64,000 nt of DNA from Clavulina sp. PMI_390 (lineage: Eukaryota > Basidiomycota > Agaricomycetes > Cantharellales > Hydnaceae): assembly GCA_015039315.1 (NCBI GenBank), contig WIDE01000003.1:496001-560000 (forward strand), given 5' to 3'. Both the position numbers and the translations under genes were made by a program. The first letter of the stretch is position 1; every line of letters starts with the position of its first letter. This document shows, piece by piece, positions 23,621 to 34,131 of the stretch. The notes under the pieces are model-generated. The model worked only from the letters and a program-made list of their open reading frames with translations, did no database searches and had not been told where the DNA came from.

Positions 23621-26437
23621 TCAGAACCCAAATATTCTGCCTGTCACCAATATCACGACCAAACTCTGGATAAAGAATAACAACCCCGACCCTCCAATTA
23701 GATCATGCCCGTCTGTGCCAACTCTCATCGACTTCATTGCACTACTCTTGGTCTGTCCTCCAGTCCCCGTCGGAAGACCAGTGCTTGCGCTCGTAGTTTG
23801 GGAGGCGTTCCACGACGCATAGGCAGAAGACAGCACAATGTCGCGAAGTAGTCCAAAATTGGGTGTACCATTCCCAGTTGCGGGATCCCATCCTGTTGTT
23901 GCATTCCACCCTGCTACACCACAGCCTATCCAAGATGGAAGACAGGCAGACCATTATGTGTGATGCATCAGCCATATGAACAGAGTGAGTAGGACGGTGG
24001 ACTGCTCCAACGAACCTGGATTGTTTCCGGATGTAATGTCATTCAGCCCCGACGTTGCTAGAGAATATATGAAGGGGTTTCTACAAGAGGTGGGCCGATA
24101 TGTGAGCGAAGCGAATGGTGTGGTTTTCTAGGGGCTTACAAGAATCCAAGAGACTCCCGTCCATTCTTCAACAAGGCATCGTTCAGCAGAGCAACCTGTT
24201 GATGAGGTATAATCAATATAACGAGCCAGACAAATCTCAAGAAAGCTTGAAGACTCACTATGGCAGCAACAGTTGGGCAAGCAGCACTCGTCCCTGATAC
24301 CCCCGTTAACTGGCCATCGATGACGACTTGGAAGTTGTGACTCTGGGCCGAGATGTCGGGTTGAGCACGACCAGAGGCGTTGTACATCCCTTAGGAGATA
24401 ATCAAACGCAGTGGTGAATCAAAGAAGCCACGAGCGGTCTGACTAGAGATATTGGACAGACCATTATATGTCGATCCGATTCCGGACAGGTACTTGGATA
24501 CAGCAGAATCCTGGTAGCTCGGACGAGAGAAGTAGTCGCTGAAGCCACCCCCAGAAAGAGTGTTTGTCGTCTCAGGAATCATATATGTGCCTCCGACGGA
24601 AGTCACGCTGGGGCGGCAATCAGAGTTAGTTGGAGTCACCAGGGTGTGGTCGAAAACAGACTTACTAAGGGCAACTGGAAGGGAAAACAACCTTGAAGCG
24701 GTTTGGAGATCCACACGCGGAATTCTGATTGTCCGACGGCCCTACACCTGCTCCCCAGTCGCCGGAGGAATGAAGCACCGAGACACCACGCGCTCCCAGT
24801 TGTGCATACATATTGCAGACGCTTGTCGCATAATCGATCGGCACGTCGCTCTCAAACTCGCCTATCAAGCGACAACATTTTCTGGTCATTATTTGTGAAG
24901 CAAAGATGAAAAGCAAGAAAGAAAAAAAGACTTGCCGTAGCTGGTGGAGAGAACTAGCGGTAGGTCGCTATCATTTCGCGCAAGCAAATATGATAAAAAC
25001 ACGTCGTAGCTGGAAAGTAATTTGATATCAATGCATTACTCACTATCAAAAAGCAACGATGTGGGTGACTCACGGCTCATTTCCGTTATCAGTATAGCTA
25101 ATGTTAGGTTGAGTATTCTCGCCACGACCATAAGTTGAATAGAAAATATTTGGGAGAGGGTACTGCGAATAGAAATGTCAGCAAGCGGTCACAGTGTGTT
25201 CCATCATAGATGCAGCCGTCGCACGTACACTTAGTCCACCACCAAACTGGACATCCAAGTTCTACAACGTTGGTCTGAGTACACAGCCTGAAAATTTGAT
25301 CATCAATGATGTCACTCACTGCCTCGACACCAGCATCAGTTGGAGTTTGTGAATTGATTGCCCCTGGAGGTGCAAGCATCAGTGACGAAAATTCACCCTG
25401 GTCTCAAGATGAGCTTACCATTCAAAAGCACAACCGATAAGGTAGAGTTGGTAGCAGCAGGAAGGTTGAGTTGGTAGAACTGCTTGAGATCGGCAAGGTT
25501 CGCATATTGCTCGAGATAGCTAGGAGGAACAACCGTATGAACAACCACACCTGGAAAAAGGAAATAGGAGAACAGGTACGGCTCACCCTGCAATGCCAAG
25601 CATATTCCCTGCCTTGGCACTAATGGTTGAGGGCGTGTTATTGGTGAGATTATACAGATTTTGCAGTATCGACAACGTAATATTCGTCAAGAACCCCGCT
25701 CCGCCTTGAGCTATGAGGTTGGTGCCCACGATATCGCTGGGACTAGAGGCGGAGAGTGACTCTCGGTGGGACGTCCGCCTGTGTGCCTTGACGCTTCCAA
25801 AGTAGTTTGTTGGCTGAACCCATTCGATATCTTCGAATATGTCGCGAGGAAGGCTGTATTCAAGAGTACGAACGATCTCGTCTCCTGTCTTTCGATTTTT
25901 GTACAAGCCGTATTGGGTAGAGAGCAGTCGTTCTGCAGTAGCAAGTGGGATATTCGGGAGGAAGGGTCTCGAACGCGTCGTATCGTATGCGTCGTAGTGC
26001 ACAGAGTTGGTAGATATGCCAAACCGTCGAAGAAACGCATCGAATCGTCGAGCGGTGTCGGAGGGCGGAGTCCGCAGCAGCGTGACCTCCTCGAGCGAAA
26101 GGTGTTTTCGACGCGTCCAGTGCGAGTGGCTCGGGTGGTTTGAGAGGAGCAGGTCCTGGATGAACTGGTGGTTTTGGGAGGGGGCTTTCAAGTGAAACCG
26201 CAATGTGATGGTGTAGTCTGGTGAGGGAGGGTAAGGCTGCAGCTCCCACTCATCGAGCAGAGACTCTGATGGAGTGAAAGAGCTCTTCACGAGATGCTCC
26301 ATATCAGCGTCGGAGGATGAAGAGGGAGATGAACGTAGTCGGAGGGAGTCAGTGTCGGCATCATGCCCATTATGAAATGTCGTCGCGAGTGCCGGGATGG
26401 CTGTCAAAGCGCTCAACAAGGGGTAACACAAGCGCAT
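23621..26437 (-). CDS. Sedolisin (S53) serine peptidase, TPP1-like, copy 1
   Basis: Twelve exons: 26437-25587, 25519-25419, 25363-25320, 25261-25229, 25162-25074, 25009-24936, 24861-24666, 24607-24462, 24389-24259, 24195-24140, 24080-24016 and 23925-23621 (696 aa). A signal peptide ([18 protein letters not shown]) and an activation propeptide (residues about 45-200, [11 protein letters not shown]) precede the catalytic domain. The Glu and Asp of the triad are in [15 protein letters not shown], the oxyanion Asp in [11 protein letters not shown] and the nucleophile in [26 protein letters not shown] is the calcium-site region. It is an acid-active secreted endo/tripeptidyl peptidase. A Ser/Thr-rich stretch and a hydrophobic C-terminus ([19 protein letters not shown]) suggest a GPI or membrane anchor. 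Intron 6 starts with GC (GCAAGT) rather than GT. It is paralogous to the gene at 29118-31929. Confidence 0.93.
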
Positions 26438-26763
26438 CGAGCTGACAACTCAAGCAAGCGCCGAAGAACAAGACGCTGAGCGAATAGATACGAGTCGCTG
26501 GTGGTGGTGTGAAGAAGGAATGGAAGGGAAGAGGAGAAGAAAAGGAGCCCGTCCTTTTTGATGCTGATGATGATTCCGGCGTTTGAGGTTTGTGGATTTG
26601 CTCTCCTTCTTTTCCCACGGTGCCTCAACCACACCTCGGTCGTGGAGCACATCGGGGTTAGAAGAAGAATACGAGAAGCAGCGCCCACGAGGTTCCATCA
26701 CTTTGCACAGCTATTACATTGATGTTGTACAGTTGTTAAGAAAAGAATCATTCTAACTATGGA
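26438..26763. promoter_or_regulatory. Promoter and leader of sedolisin copy 1
   Basis: 326 bp between the sedolisin start and the aminotransferase stop, both on the minus strand. About 160 bp next to the start codon (atcgagct..., a ggtggtggtg run, cgtcctttttga, gtttgaggtttgtgga) is clearly conserved upstream of sedolisin copy 2, so the two genes probably began with the same regulation. Confidence 0.55.
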
Positions 26764-28603
26764 TCACGCGGCTTCGGCTCGCGCCTGTTTCACAACCTCG
26801 CCTAGCCTCCTCAGCGCCTCATCCGTATCTTCGTCATTGAGCACACTAAAGCTCGCTCGAACGTAGGCGGTGCGCTTCCCGCTAGCGAAGAAGACAGTGC
26901 CTGGCAGCGCTAACACACCATTAGCAAACGCCTTGTTCCTGATGAGGTCGTGCGAGTCGCCTTCTGTGGCGGTGAGGTCATCCACAGGAGGAGGAATTTT
27001 TAGCTTGAACCTAATGGCAAGAAGGCATAGGTCAGTAGGGTTCAAAGAGCATCATATGCGGGAAATGAGTCAGAACATACCACAAGAACAGCCCAGATAC
27101 CGGAGAAGTATACTCAACCAGACCAGGGAGGTGCTTATTGAGCGCCTTTTCAAACACATCTCGGCGTCCTTTATAGAATTGGGAGACATTGTAGCAATGA
27201 GCTTTGAAGCCCTCAACGCCCCAGTTGGTCAGGAGCGCCATCGCGATCGACATTGCAGTCGAGGAAGGCTGGAGATTTGCCGATTGAGTCTGCAAATCCG
27301 ATCCACCAGTTGTGAGAGGCTGTGCTCGTCAGAGAGAAGTGACGAGGGCAGCACATACCAGCAAATCCATCTTCGTGAGAAGCGGGATCGGTCCAGTGGC
27401 GAAGCCGATTCGCAGTCCAGATGACACGACCTTGGACAGGCTGTCAAACCTAAGAACGATACCCGTTGGGTGTCCATCTTTTCCTTCCAGCTCAAAATAC
27501 GACGCTGGTCGTGGAGCATCTCCGTAGTACAAGAGATAGTAAGGATCATCTGTACGAGGGTCAGTATACGTCAAGACTCAAAGTAGTAACGCGCAGACCT
27601 TCGAGAATCAGGAACTTGTATTTGCGAGCGAGCTCCAGCACCTTTACCCTCCGTTCCAGAGAAGCGGTGGCACCTACGCATATCACTTGAATTATGCCAA
27701 ACGCGGGACAGAATAGTTGACTTTAAATGCCCGTACCAGAAGGATTGCACCCATAGGGAATGGTGTAAAGATACTTCGGCATTTTCTTGCCCCATGGCCA
27801 GTTGGCGAGCATTTCTTCAAGCGCTGAAGCTACGATGCCTTCGCCATCGACGGGGACTTCCACGCAATCAGCTTGACGCGAGATCAAGTTTGGGATGACA
27901 CCTGCATAAGTAGGAGCCTTGGCGCAATACCAACGTTAATTCGTGTCGAGCAAAGAAGGAATGATGACACAAAAATTAGGAATAATCACCTCAACAAGTA
28001 CGACGTCACCAGGATCGGTCAGGGTCTGGAAAACCTTGTATAGCAAATCTTGGCTTCCGGCCCCCACTGAGATGCGCCAGCTAGGGTCTACAGCTCTTCC
28101 ATGATTTTCAACCTGCATCTTTGTCAGAACAGACAGCAAGTCCTTGTGTCCGATCGTTGGGCCGTATTGTAATGCTTCGTCCATACGATCGCCTTCGATG
28201 GTGATCGTGGACTCCTCGAAGGGTGGGATCGGGGACCTCACGTCCATCGTAATCCGCTTGATGGGAAACGTGCCTGCATTAGGCTTCCCAGCCAAGACTG
28301 ACAAGACTCCCGGAGTTTCTAATACGAATAGTCCGCGAACTATCATCCAAAGATTCAGAATCGGGTCAAATTCTGATGAGTAATGCCAATGGACCGTCTG
28401 AAGGCAAAAAGAGTGAGCGTACTTGGGGAGGTCCTCCATGATTTACTCAACTCTGAGAAATAAGGGTCATAGAATTCAGGAGGGTATGACTTTAGCCAAT
28501 CGCATCACGTAGCATATATGGTCGAGGGTCGATCGAGTCAGTTTACAAACCTGGAGAGAGATGGGGGAAAGGCTGCACTGACCCCAGGAGCAGATGATGC
28601 CAT
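26764..28603 (-). CDS. PLP-dependent aminotransferase, Aro8/2-aminoadipate type
   Basis: Eight exons: 28603-28583, 28489-28423, 28339-27990, 27917-27737, 27673-27599, 27549-27359, 27289-27081 and 27010-26764 (446 aa, fold-type I). PPEFYDPYFSELSKSWRTSP then IRGLFVLETPGVLSVLAGKP is the usual N-terminus of fungal Aro8-like enzymes. VGAGSQDLLYKVFQ, PTYAGV, YTIPYGCNPSG, LILEDDPYYLL and the lysine motif FDSLSKVVSSGLRIGF hold the cofactor-binding residues, with the PLP lysine in SLSK. YVRASFSVLND near the end carries the conserved substrate-carboxylate Arg. It could act on aromatic amino acids, 2-aminoadipate or kynurenine; the sequence does not decide. The first 7-codon exon is the least certain part. 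It sits inside the duplicated block between two proteases, so a role in using released amino acids is conceivable. Confidence 0.9.
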
Positions 28604-29117
28604 TGGTTGACTCGAGCTTGGTATTTATGGGCGGTTAAAGGTGGTGGTAATCGCAAAAATCTACTCCTCTTATGCTGAGACGAGTATGTGGAGTGACGGG
28701 AAAATACAAGCGTGCCATTATTTGTTCCGATACGTCCGAAACCTCCGACCCAAACAAATCGGCTATTTCTGGGCGAATCTACCAAGTCACAAGGGCAGAT
28801 TGATTACTTCGACCTTACAGGTGGACTGAGGATCTGTAGTCAAAATCTTCAATTCGGTCAATTATAAATGATCATGCTCCCCATTACGATTGCTCATTGT
28901 CTTTGTGTAACCTTCAGCCTGAAACTCCTGAATAATTACGCCCTACATAATGACCGCTACACAGGAGCTGGCTTTGTACGATTCGTGAGTGATTGCCAGA
29001 GTGTCCGCCAAATGGAGAACGTATCGTGAGAATGGAGGAGAATACATATTAACGGCGCTACTCCCTCTTGGCCGGAACTAATGGGTGGGTTAAAGCATAG
29101 TAACTTCAAAAATTCCC
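28604..29117. other. Aminotransferase upstream region / sedolisin copy 2 downstream region
   Basis: 514 bp between two minus-strand genes. The part at about 28640-28790 (gtggtggtaat, gtggagtgacgg, aaacaaatcggct) recurs at 32430-32570, where no aminotransferase remains. The part near 29095-29117 matches the 3' flank of sedolisin copy 1. The junction between the two duplicate copies should therefore lie between about 28800 and 29090. No gene seen. Confidence 0.5.
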
Positions 29118-31929
29118 TCAGAACCTGGATACTCTACCAATTACCAACATAATGATCAAGCTCTGGAGGAAAATTAACATTCCCGATCCTCCAATCAGGC
29201 CATGCTCGTTTGTGCCAAGCCTCATTGACATCCCTGCACCAGTCTTGGTCTGCCCTCCAGTCCCAGTCCCAGTAGGAACACTAGCGCTCGTGGTTGTAGT
29301 GTGGGACAGGTTCGATGACGCATAGGCAGAAGACAGTACGATGTCGCGAAGTAGACCGAAGTTAGGTGTACCATTCCCAGTTGCCGGGTCCCATCCTGTG
29401 GTTGCATTCCACCCTGGTACACCACAACCTATTCAAGAGAGGGAAGTCATTGGTGCCATACATAAGTCATTTACGCAGAATGAGGGACACTATAGCAGAC
29501 AAGACAGACAAACCTGGGTTGTTTCCGGTGGTGATGTCGTTCAGTCCCGACGCCGCTAAGGAGTACAAGAACGGGTTTCTATGGAAGTTGGTCCGGGTAT
29601 GAGTGCTGCGAATGGTGTGGCTTTTCGGGGGCTTACAAGAATCCAAGGGGCTCTCGTCCATTTTTCAACAAGGCATCGTTTAGCAGCGCGACCTGTTTAT
29701 GAGTATGCTAAGTATATGAAGTTGGACGAGACTTGAAAGAGCTCCGAGACTCACTATTGCTGCAACTGCTGGGCAAGAGGCACTCGTGCCTGATATGCCC
29801 GATACTTGGCCATCGATGACGACTTGGTAGTTATTGCTTTGAGCAGAGATGTCAGGTTGAGCACGGCCAGAGGCATTGTACATCCCTGGTGAAGCCATGG
29901 AACGCGGCAGTTGAATGAGAAAGCTGTCGGCTCTTTTGATACAAATATTGAACTCACCATCGTATGTTGATCCGATTCCGGAAAGGTATTGGGTCACCGC
30001 AGAATCTTGGTAGCTTGGACGAGAGAAGTAGTCGCTGAAACCACCGCCAGAAATTGTGTTCGTTGTTTCAGGGATCATATATGTTCCTCCAACGGAGGTC
30101 ACACTATGGAAGCATGCAGAATTAGTTAAGCTCACCTGGGTACATATGAAATCAGACTTACTAAGGGCAGCTGGCAGGAAAATTGGACAGGAAACGATTT
30201 GGAGTTCCGCATGTTAAACTCTGATTCTTTGACGGCCCAGCACCCGCCCCCAAGTCGCCGGAGGAGTGGAGCACGGAGACACCACGCGCTCCAAGTTGTG
30301 CATACATGTTGCAGACACTAGTCGCATAGTCTATGGGCACATCACTCTCCCATTCACCTAATGAGTTGTGGTTCGGAGACGGTCAATTGCGGAGCAAGAA
30401 TAGATAGGAATAACAAAATACACTTGCCGTAGCTTGTAGAGAGAACTAGCGGCAGGTCACTATCATTTCGCGCGAGCAGATAAGACAGTAAAACATCATA
30501 TCTGGGGTGCGATTCACATCAATATATCGTTTCTTTATTGAAGAGCCACGGTGAAAATGACTCACGGCTCATTCCCGTTATCTGCATAGCTAATGTTAGC
30601 CTGGGTGTTTTCCCCGCGACCATAAGTAGAATAAAAGATATTTGGGACAGGATACTATGAAGAAGTAGTGAGTCAGCAGACTATAAGAATTTGTCGACGG
30701 TGTATATAGTCATCATACGTACACTCAGTCCACCACCGAACTGGACATCCAAGTTCTACATTGTCGGTGAGTATAAGCTAGGAAAATCAACTAACAATGA
30801 TGTCACTCACTGCCTCAATACCAGCATCAGTTCCCGTCTGTGAATTGATTGCTCCTGAAAGTGGAAGCGTCAGTGACGGGAATCGTTGTTGATCTCCGAC
30901 TTTCCTCACCATTCACAAGCACAACGGATAGAGTGGAGTTTGCGGCGGCAGGAAGGTTAAGATCGTAAAATTGTTGAAGATCAGCAAGGTTTGCATATTG
31001 CTCGAGATAGCTGGGAAGAGCTGCATTAGTAAAATACCCCTAGCAAAAGGAAACATGATAAACGAGACTGCTCACCCTGCGATGCCAAGCATATTCCCTG
31101 CCTTGGCAAGTGCACTTGACGGTACATTATTGGTAAGATTGTACAGATCTTGCAGTATCGACAGGGTAATGTTTGTCGAGGCGTCCGCACCGTCTTGAGC
31201 TATAAGGTTGGAGCCGATGATATCACTTGGGCGAGAGGCGGATAGTGACTCTAGGTGAGACGTTCGCCTATGTGCCTTGACGCTTCCAAAGTAGTTTGTT
31301 GGCTGAACCCATTCAATATCCTCGAATATGTCGCGAGGGAGGCTGTATTGAAGAGTACGAACGATCTCGTCTCCCGTCTTCCGATTTTTGTACAAGCCGT
31401 ATTTTGTGGAGAGCAGTCGTTCCGCCGTAGCAAGTGGGATATTTGGAAGAAATGGCCTCGAACGCGTCGTATCGTATGCGTCATAGTGCACAGTATCCGA
31501 AGATACGCCAAAACGTCGAAGGAACGCATCAAATCGTCGAGCAGTATCAGAATGCGGAGTCCGTAGCAGCGTGACCTCTTCAAGAGAAAGGTGTTTCCGA
31601 CGCGTCCAGTGCGAGTGGCTAGGATGGTTTGAGAGGAGCAGGTCCTGGATAAACTGGTAGTTTTGAGACGGGGCTTTTAGGTGGAACCGTAAAGTGATGG
31701 TGTAGTCGGACGAGGGAGGGTATGGCTGGAGCTCCCACTCATTGAGCAGAGACTCTGACGGAGTGAAAGAGCTCTTCACGAGATGCTCAATATCGAGACT
31801 CGAGGAATGATGGGAAGGTGAAGGTGGCACGAAGGAGCCGGTGTCTGTATCATCGTCATGAAACGTTAAGGTCATCGCAAGTGCGGGGATGGCCATCAAA
31901 GCCGTCAAGAAAGGGTAGGACAGGCGCAT
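29118..31929 (-). CDS. Sedolisin (S53) serine peptidase, TPP1-like, copy 2
   Basis: Same twelve-exon layout and intron phases as copy 1, running from exon 1 (31929-31076) to a final exon that ends in RVSRF-stop at 29118. The signal peptide begins [18 protein letters not shown]. Catalytic residues are kept: [24 protein letters not shown] and [26 protein letters not shown] is also present and the tail is again hydrophobic ([16 protein letters not shown]), pointing to a membrane or GPI anchor. Copy 1 and copy 2 are clearly paralogous over their full length, with divergence greatest in the region after the signal peptide and around the oxyanion loop ([13 protein letters not shown] here, [13 protein letters not shown] in copy 1). 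The GC-donor intron after the STSYG codons is conserved (GCAAGT). It looks functional and may differ in specificity from copy 1. Confidence 0.92.
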
Positions 31930-32232
31930 CGAGCTAAAAACCCAGAAGTCGACGAAGAACGATACGCCTAGCAAATAGATACCACTTGGTGGTGGTGGTG
32001 GTGTAAGGAAGGAAGGGAAGAAAATGACCCCGTCCTTTTTGAGGATGACGATAGTAATCCCGGTGTTTGAGGTTTGTGGAGTTGGTTTCCACCTGTGATG
32101 CGCCAACTGCAACTCGGTCTCGGCCTCGGAGTCGGAGTGTGTTGCTGATAGAAGAGAATAAAAAAACAAGCGCTCGCGAGGACCCATCAAAGGATGTTTA
32201 TTTTTTCCAAGTGTTACATATCAATCCAGATG
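31930..32232. promoter_or_regulatory. Promoter and leader of sedolisin copy 2
   Basis: About 300 bp upstream of the sedolisin copy 2 start. The first 160 bp repeats the flank of copy 1 (ggtggtggtggtggtg run, cgtcctttttga, gtttgaggtttgtgga), after which the two diverge. Confidence 0.5.
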
Positions 32233-32309
32233 TGGATCACCCCGTTTCAGCCTCACCAATGCCTAACAGGTATCTTTAACATTGAGCACGGTAAACCTCG
32301 CTCGAATAG
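32233..32309 (-). pseudogene. Fragment of a second aminotransferase (3' end)
   Basis: Read on the minus strand this gives IRARFTVLNVKDTC, a stop, then ALVRLKRGD. It aligns with VRASFSVLNDEDTDEALRRL near the C-terminus of the intact aminotransferase at 26764-28603. A TAG at 32265-32263 breaks the frame, and nothing upstream on this strand encodes the cofactor-binding core, so the gene has been lost by deletion and drift. Its position, just upstream of sedolisin copy 2, is the position the intact aminotransferase holds relative to copy 1. Confidence 0.65.
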
Positions 32310-32429
32310 TCAATCCCATCATGCGTCATTCATTATGGAGGCCAGTTTACCAACTTGGAGAAAAAATGAGATTGTGAAGCTAGACTAACAGCAAGAGGAA
32401 ACGCTGCCACCGGGTTGATGTTCATCCGA

Positions 32430-32570
32430 GCAGAAATATGGTGGTAATTCTCCATGAGAGAGAGCAGTATGGGGAGTGACGGCAAAATAAAGCATCCAAT
32501 TGTTTGGTCCGATATATTCAAATCCCCCCGGCTCAAACAAGTCGGCTGCAGTCTGGGTGAATCTGGAGGA
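32430..32570 (-). repeat. Relict of the aminotransferase upstream region
   Basis: Matches about 28640-28790 over the whole stretch with scattered differences (atggtggtaattctcc, tatggggagtgacgg, aaacaagtcggctg, gggtgaatct). Together with the 3' fragment at 32233-32309 it brackets the deletion that removed nearly all of the second aminotransferase. Confidence 0.6.
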
Positions 32571-32750
32571 GATAAGATATCAATCGGACCACATGGCCGA
32601 AGCGATTTGCGATAATGGGAAGCTTCCATTTGCCCAACCACAAAGTGTCCTGCTCCCCATTGGTACAGAATGACCACAAATGATATCGTTCGGGCTTACA
32701 AAGATGTATTGCGGCAATCGGTTCTACTGTGTAGAAGGGCGGCGAACTCA

Positions 32751-33752
32751 TTATATGGAGACGATCAAAGCTTCAGGATATACCTTGAAATAAGGGTATG
32801 AGCTATCCACTAAATACTTGGGAAAGCCCAAAACAATCTCAACTAGCCACAGGCCACGATCCGTGGGGGTCTCGCCTTCCCTCATCGATTCCCATTCCCT
32901 GAACTCTGGAAACTGCTCTTCGTCGACGTCTAAGGGAGCTTTCGCTTCTATGAACCTCCGAAGTTCCAACCCTCCTTTCCTTGCGGCGTCGAGGAATTGC
33001 TCAATTGGAGGGCGTCCAGTGTGGAGCCCAGCAACGATGGAGATGAAGCTCGAGCGAGAGGGTTTTAGGGACTGTATGAGAGTCTGAACGAGGTTGTCAT
33101 GTTCATCCGGGAGCCAGAGAATATCTGCCGCAATGATAATATCGTACTGATCCAGAGCCTCTGGCTCTTTCCGGATAGGTTCTTGGGAGCGCTTGTCAGT
33201 AGAAGGTCGGAAAAGGCTAGCAGGGTCTCCCCATTTGTGGGGGACGACTTTCATGATCGTGTACTGGGAGATATGTGGATTGAGGGTGATGTTTTCTCTC
33301 TCGACTGCGGCGATGGCAGCGTCGGGATAATCTGATAACGTCATGCTTCTCGGGCTGAATTGATTCGCAAAACAGAGCCCAGGAAGCCCCGATGAAGCAC
33401 CAAGCTCCAATACGTCTAATCCAGAGAGGAAGGTGGGATCGCATTGAGGCAAATAATCATCAAGGATGGCTTGAAAGCGATTGATGAGGTGGATCGAGCT
33501 TCGCCATATCCCATGAGCTTGCAGCTGCCAGTTATTTGTGTTTGCTGTGGAGACGGTAACGCCTCGATGGGTAAAGTGCTTGGCGCGAGCGGGGATGGAG
33601 ATGAGAGGAGGGAGCTCGGTGTAAAGAGAGAACATCCCTGAGGCTAGCACGTCCTCCGGGTCTTCAAGATCTTCGATATCTTGCGTATGTAGTGGAGATG
33701 GGTTGGTCATTCTTTCTTCAGCAGGTTCACCCTCTGGCGAGGATGCTGCCAT
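32751..33752 (-). CDS. EFM7: Class I SAM methyltransferase, EFM7/Nnt1-like (protein N-methyltransferase)
   Basis: Single exon of 333 aa, start ATG at 33752 (MAASSPEGEPAEE). The SAM-binding motif I is LDVLELGASSGLPGL, followed by SDYPDAAI (motif with the acidic ribose contact) and YDIIIAADILWLPDEHDNL. This order and the preceding WQLQAHGIWRSSIHL are typical of METTL21/Nnt1-like family 16 methyltransferases. Yeast Efm7 methylates the N-terminus and adjacent lysine of eEF1A. The assignment within the family is by overall resemblance; another member of the group is possible. The protein is a little longer than yeast Efm7 because of an acidic N-terminus. No introns, unlike nearly every neighbour. 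Confidence 0.8.
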   Translation of the reverse strand: MAASSPEGEPAEERMTNPSPLHTQDIEDLEDPEDVLASGMFSLYTELPPLISIPARAKHFTHRGVTVSTANTNNWQLQAHGIWRSSIHLINRFQAILDDYLPQCDPTFLSGLDVLELGASSGLPGLCFANQFSPRSMTLSDYPDAAIAAVERENITLNPHISQYTIMKVVPHKWGDPASLFRPSTDKRSQEPIRKEPEALDQYDIIIAADILWLPDEHDNLVQTLIQSLKPSRSSFISIVAGLHTGRPPIEQFLDAARKGGLELRRFIEAKAPLDVDEEQFPEFREWESMREGETPTDRGLWLVEIVLGFPKYLVDSSYPYFKVYPEALIVSI

Positions 33753-34131
33753 AATCAGCAAGCAGAAGCACCCAATGCATTGGCGTCAAAAAGACTTGCT
33801 TAGGCTACTGACAGAATCTGCGTGACTCCCGCCCATTTCGAGTTATGGTAGTAGGATATTCGCTCTAGCTGGCGGAAGAGTGAAGCTTGTTACTTGATCG
33901 GAGTCCGGATTGGTTATCAGTCACAGTCACCCTCAACATGGAAAAAAAAAAAGGCAAAAATGAGCGTCTATTTCTGGGATTTGAAAGTAGCATAATGGCA
34001 CAAGCAAATTACAATGGAAGCAGATACGGTATTGCAAATGAGCAAGTAAAACCCCAAGTGTTTGTATGTGCTTCATAACGTAGTTATGGATATGAGTGAA
34101 TCTAGCGTGTCATGGCCAGTGTTATGGTTAT
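33753..34131. other. Intergenic region between EFM7 and PIM1
   Basis: 379 bp: EFM7 promoter and PIM1 3' UTR, both genes on the minus strand. An A-run at about 33943-33954 is the only notable feature. Confidence 0.45.

Larger units (their letters stand above)
23560..28800 (-). repeat. Duplicated block, copy 1 (sedolisin + aminotransferase)
   Basis: This segment holds sedolisin copy 1, its 5' flank, the intact aminotransferase and that gene's upstream region, all on the minus strand. Copy 2 lies directly beyond it at about 29090-32580 in the same orientation. Shared parts are both sedolisin genes with all introns, about 160 bp of sedolisin 5' flank (26438-26600 against 31930-32085), the aminotransferase 3' end (about 26770-26862 against 32233-32309) and its upstream region (about 28640-28790 against 32430-32570). 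Ends are approximate. Confidence 0.7.
29090..32580 (-). repeat. Duplicated block, copy 2 (sedolisin + decayed aminotransferase)
   Basis: Second copy of the 23.6-28.8 kb segment, in direct orientation. The sedolisin is intact, but the aminotransferase has been reduced to a short 3' fragment plus its former upstream region, so this copy is about 1.7 kb shorter. See the pseudogene at 32233-32309. Confidence 0.7.

Noticed and set aside
28140..28440. ATG at 28439 as the start of the aminotransferase
   Set aside because: Using it loses the conserved N-terminus; splicing 28489-28423 to 28339 restores SWRTSP-IRGLFVLE, the family's usual sequence.
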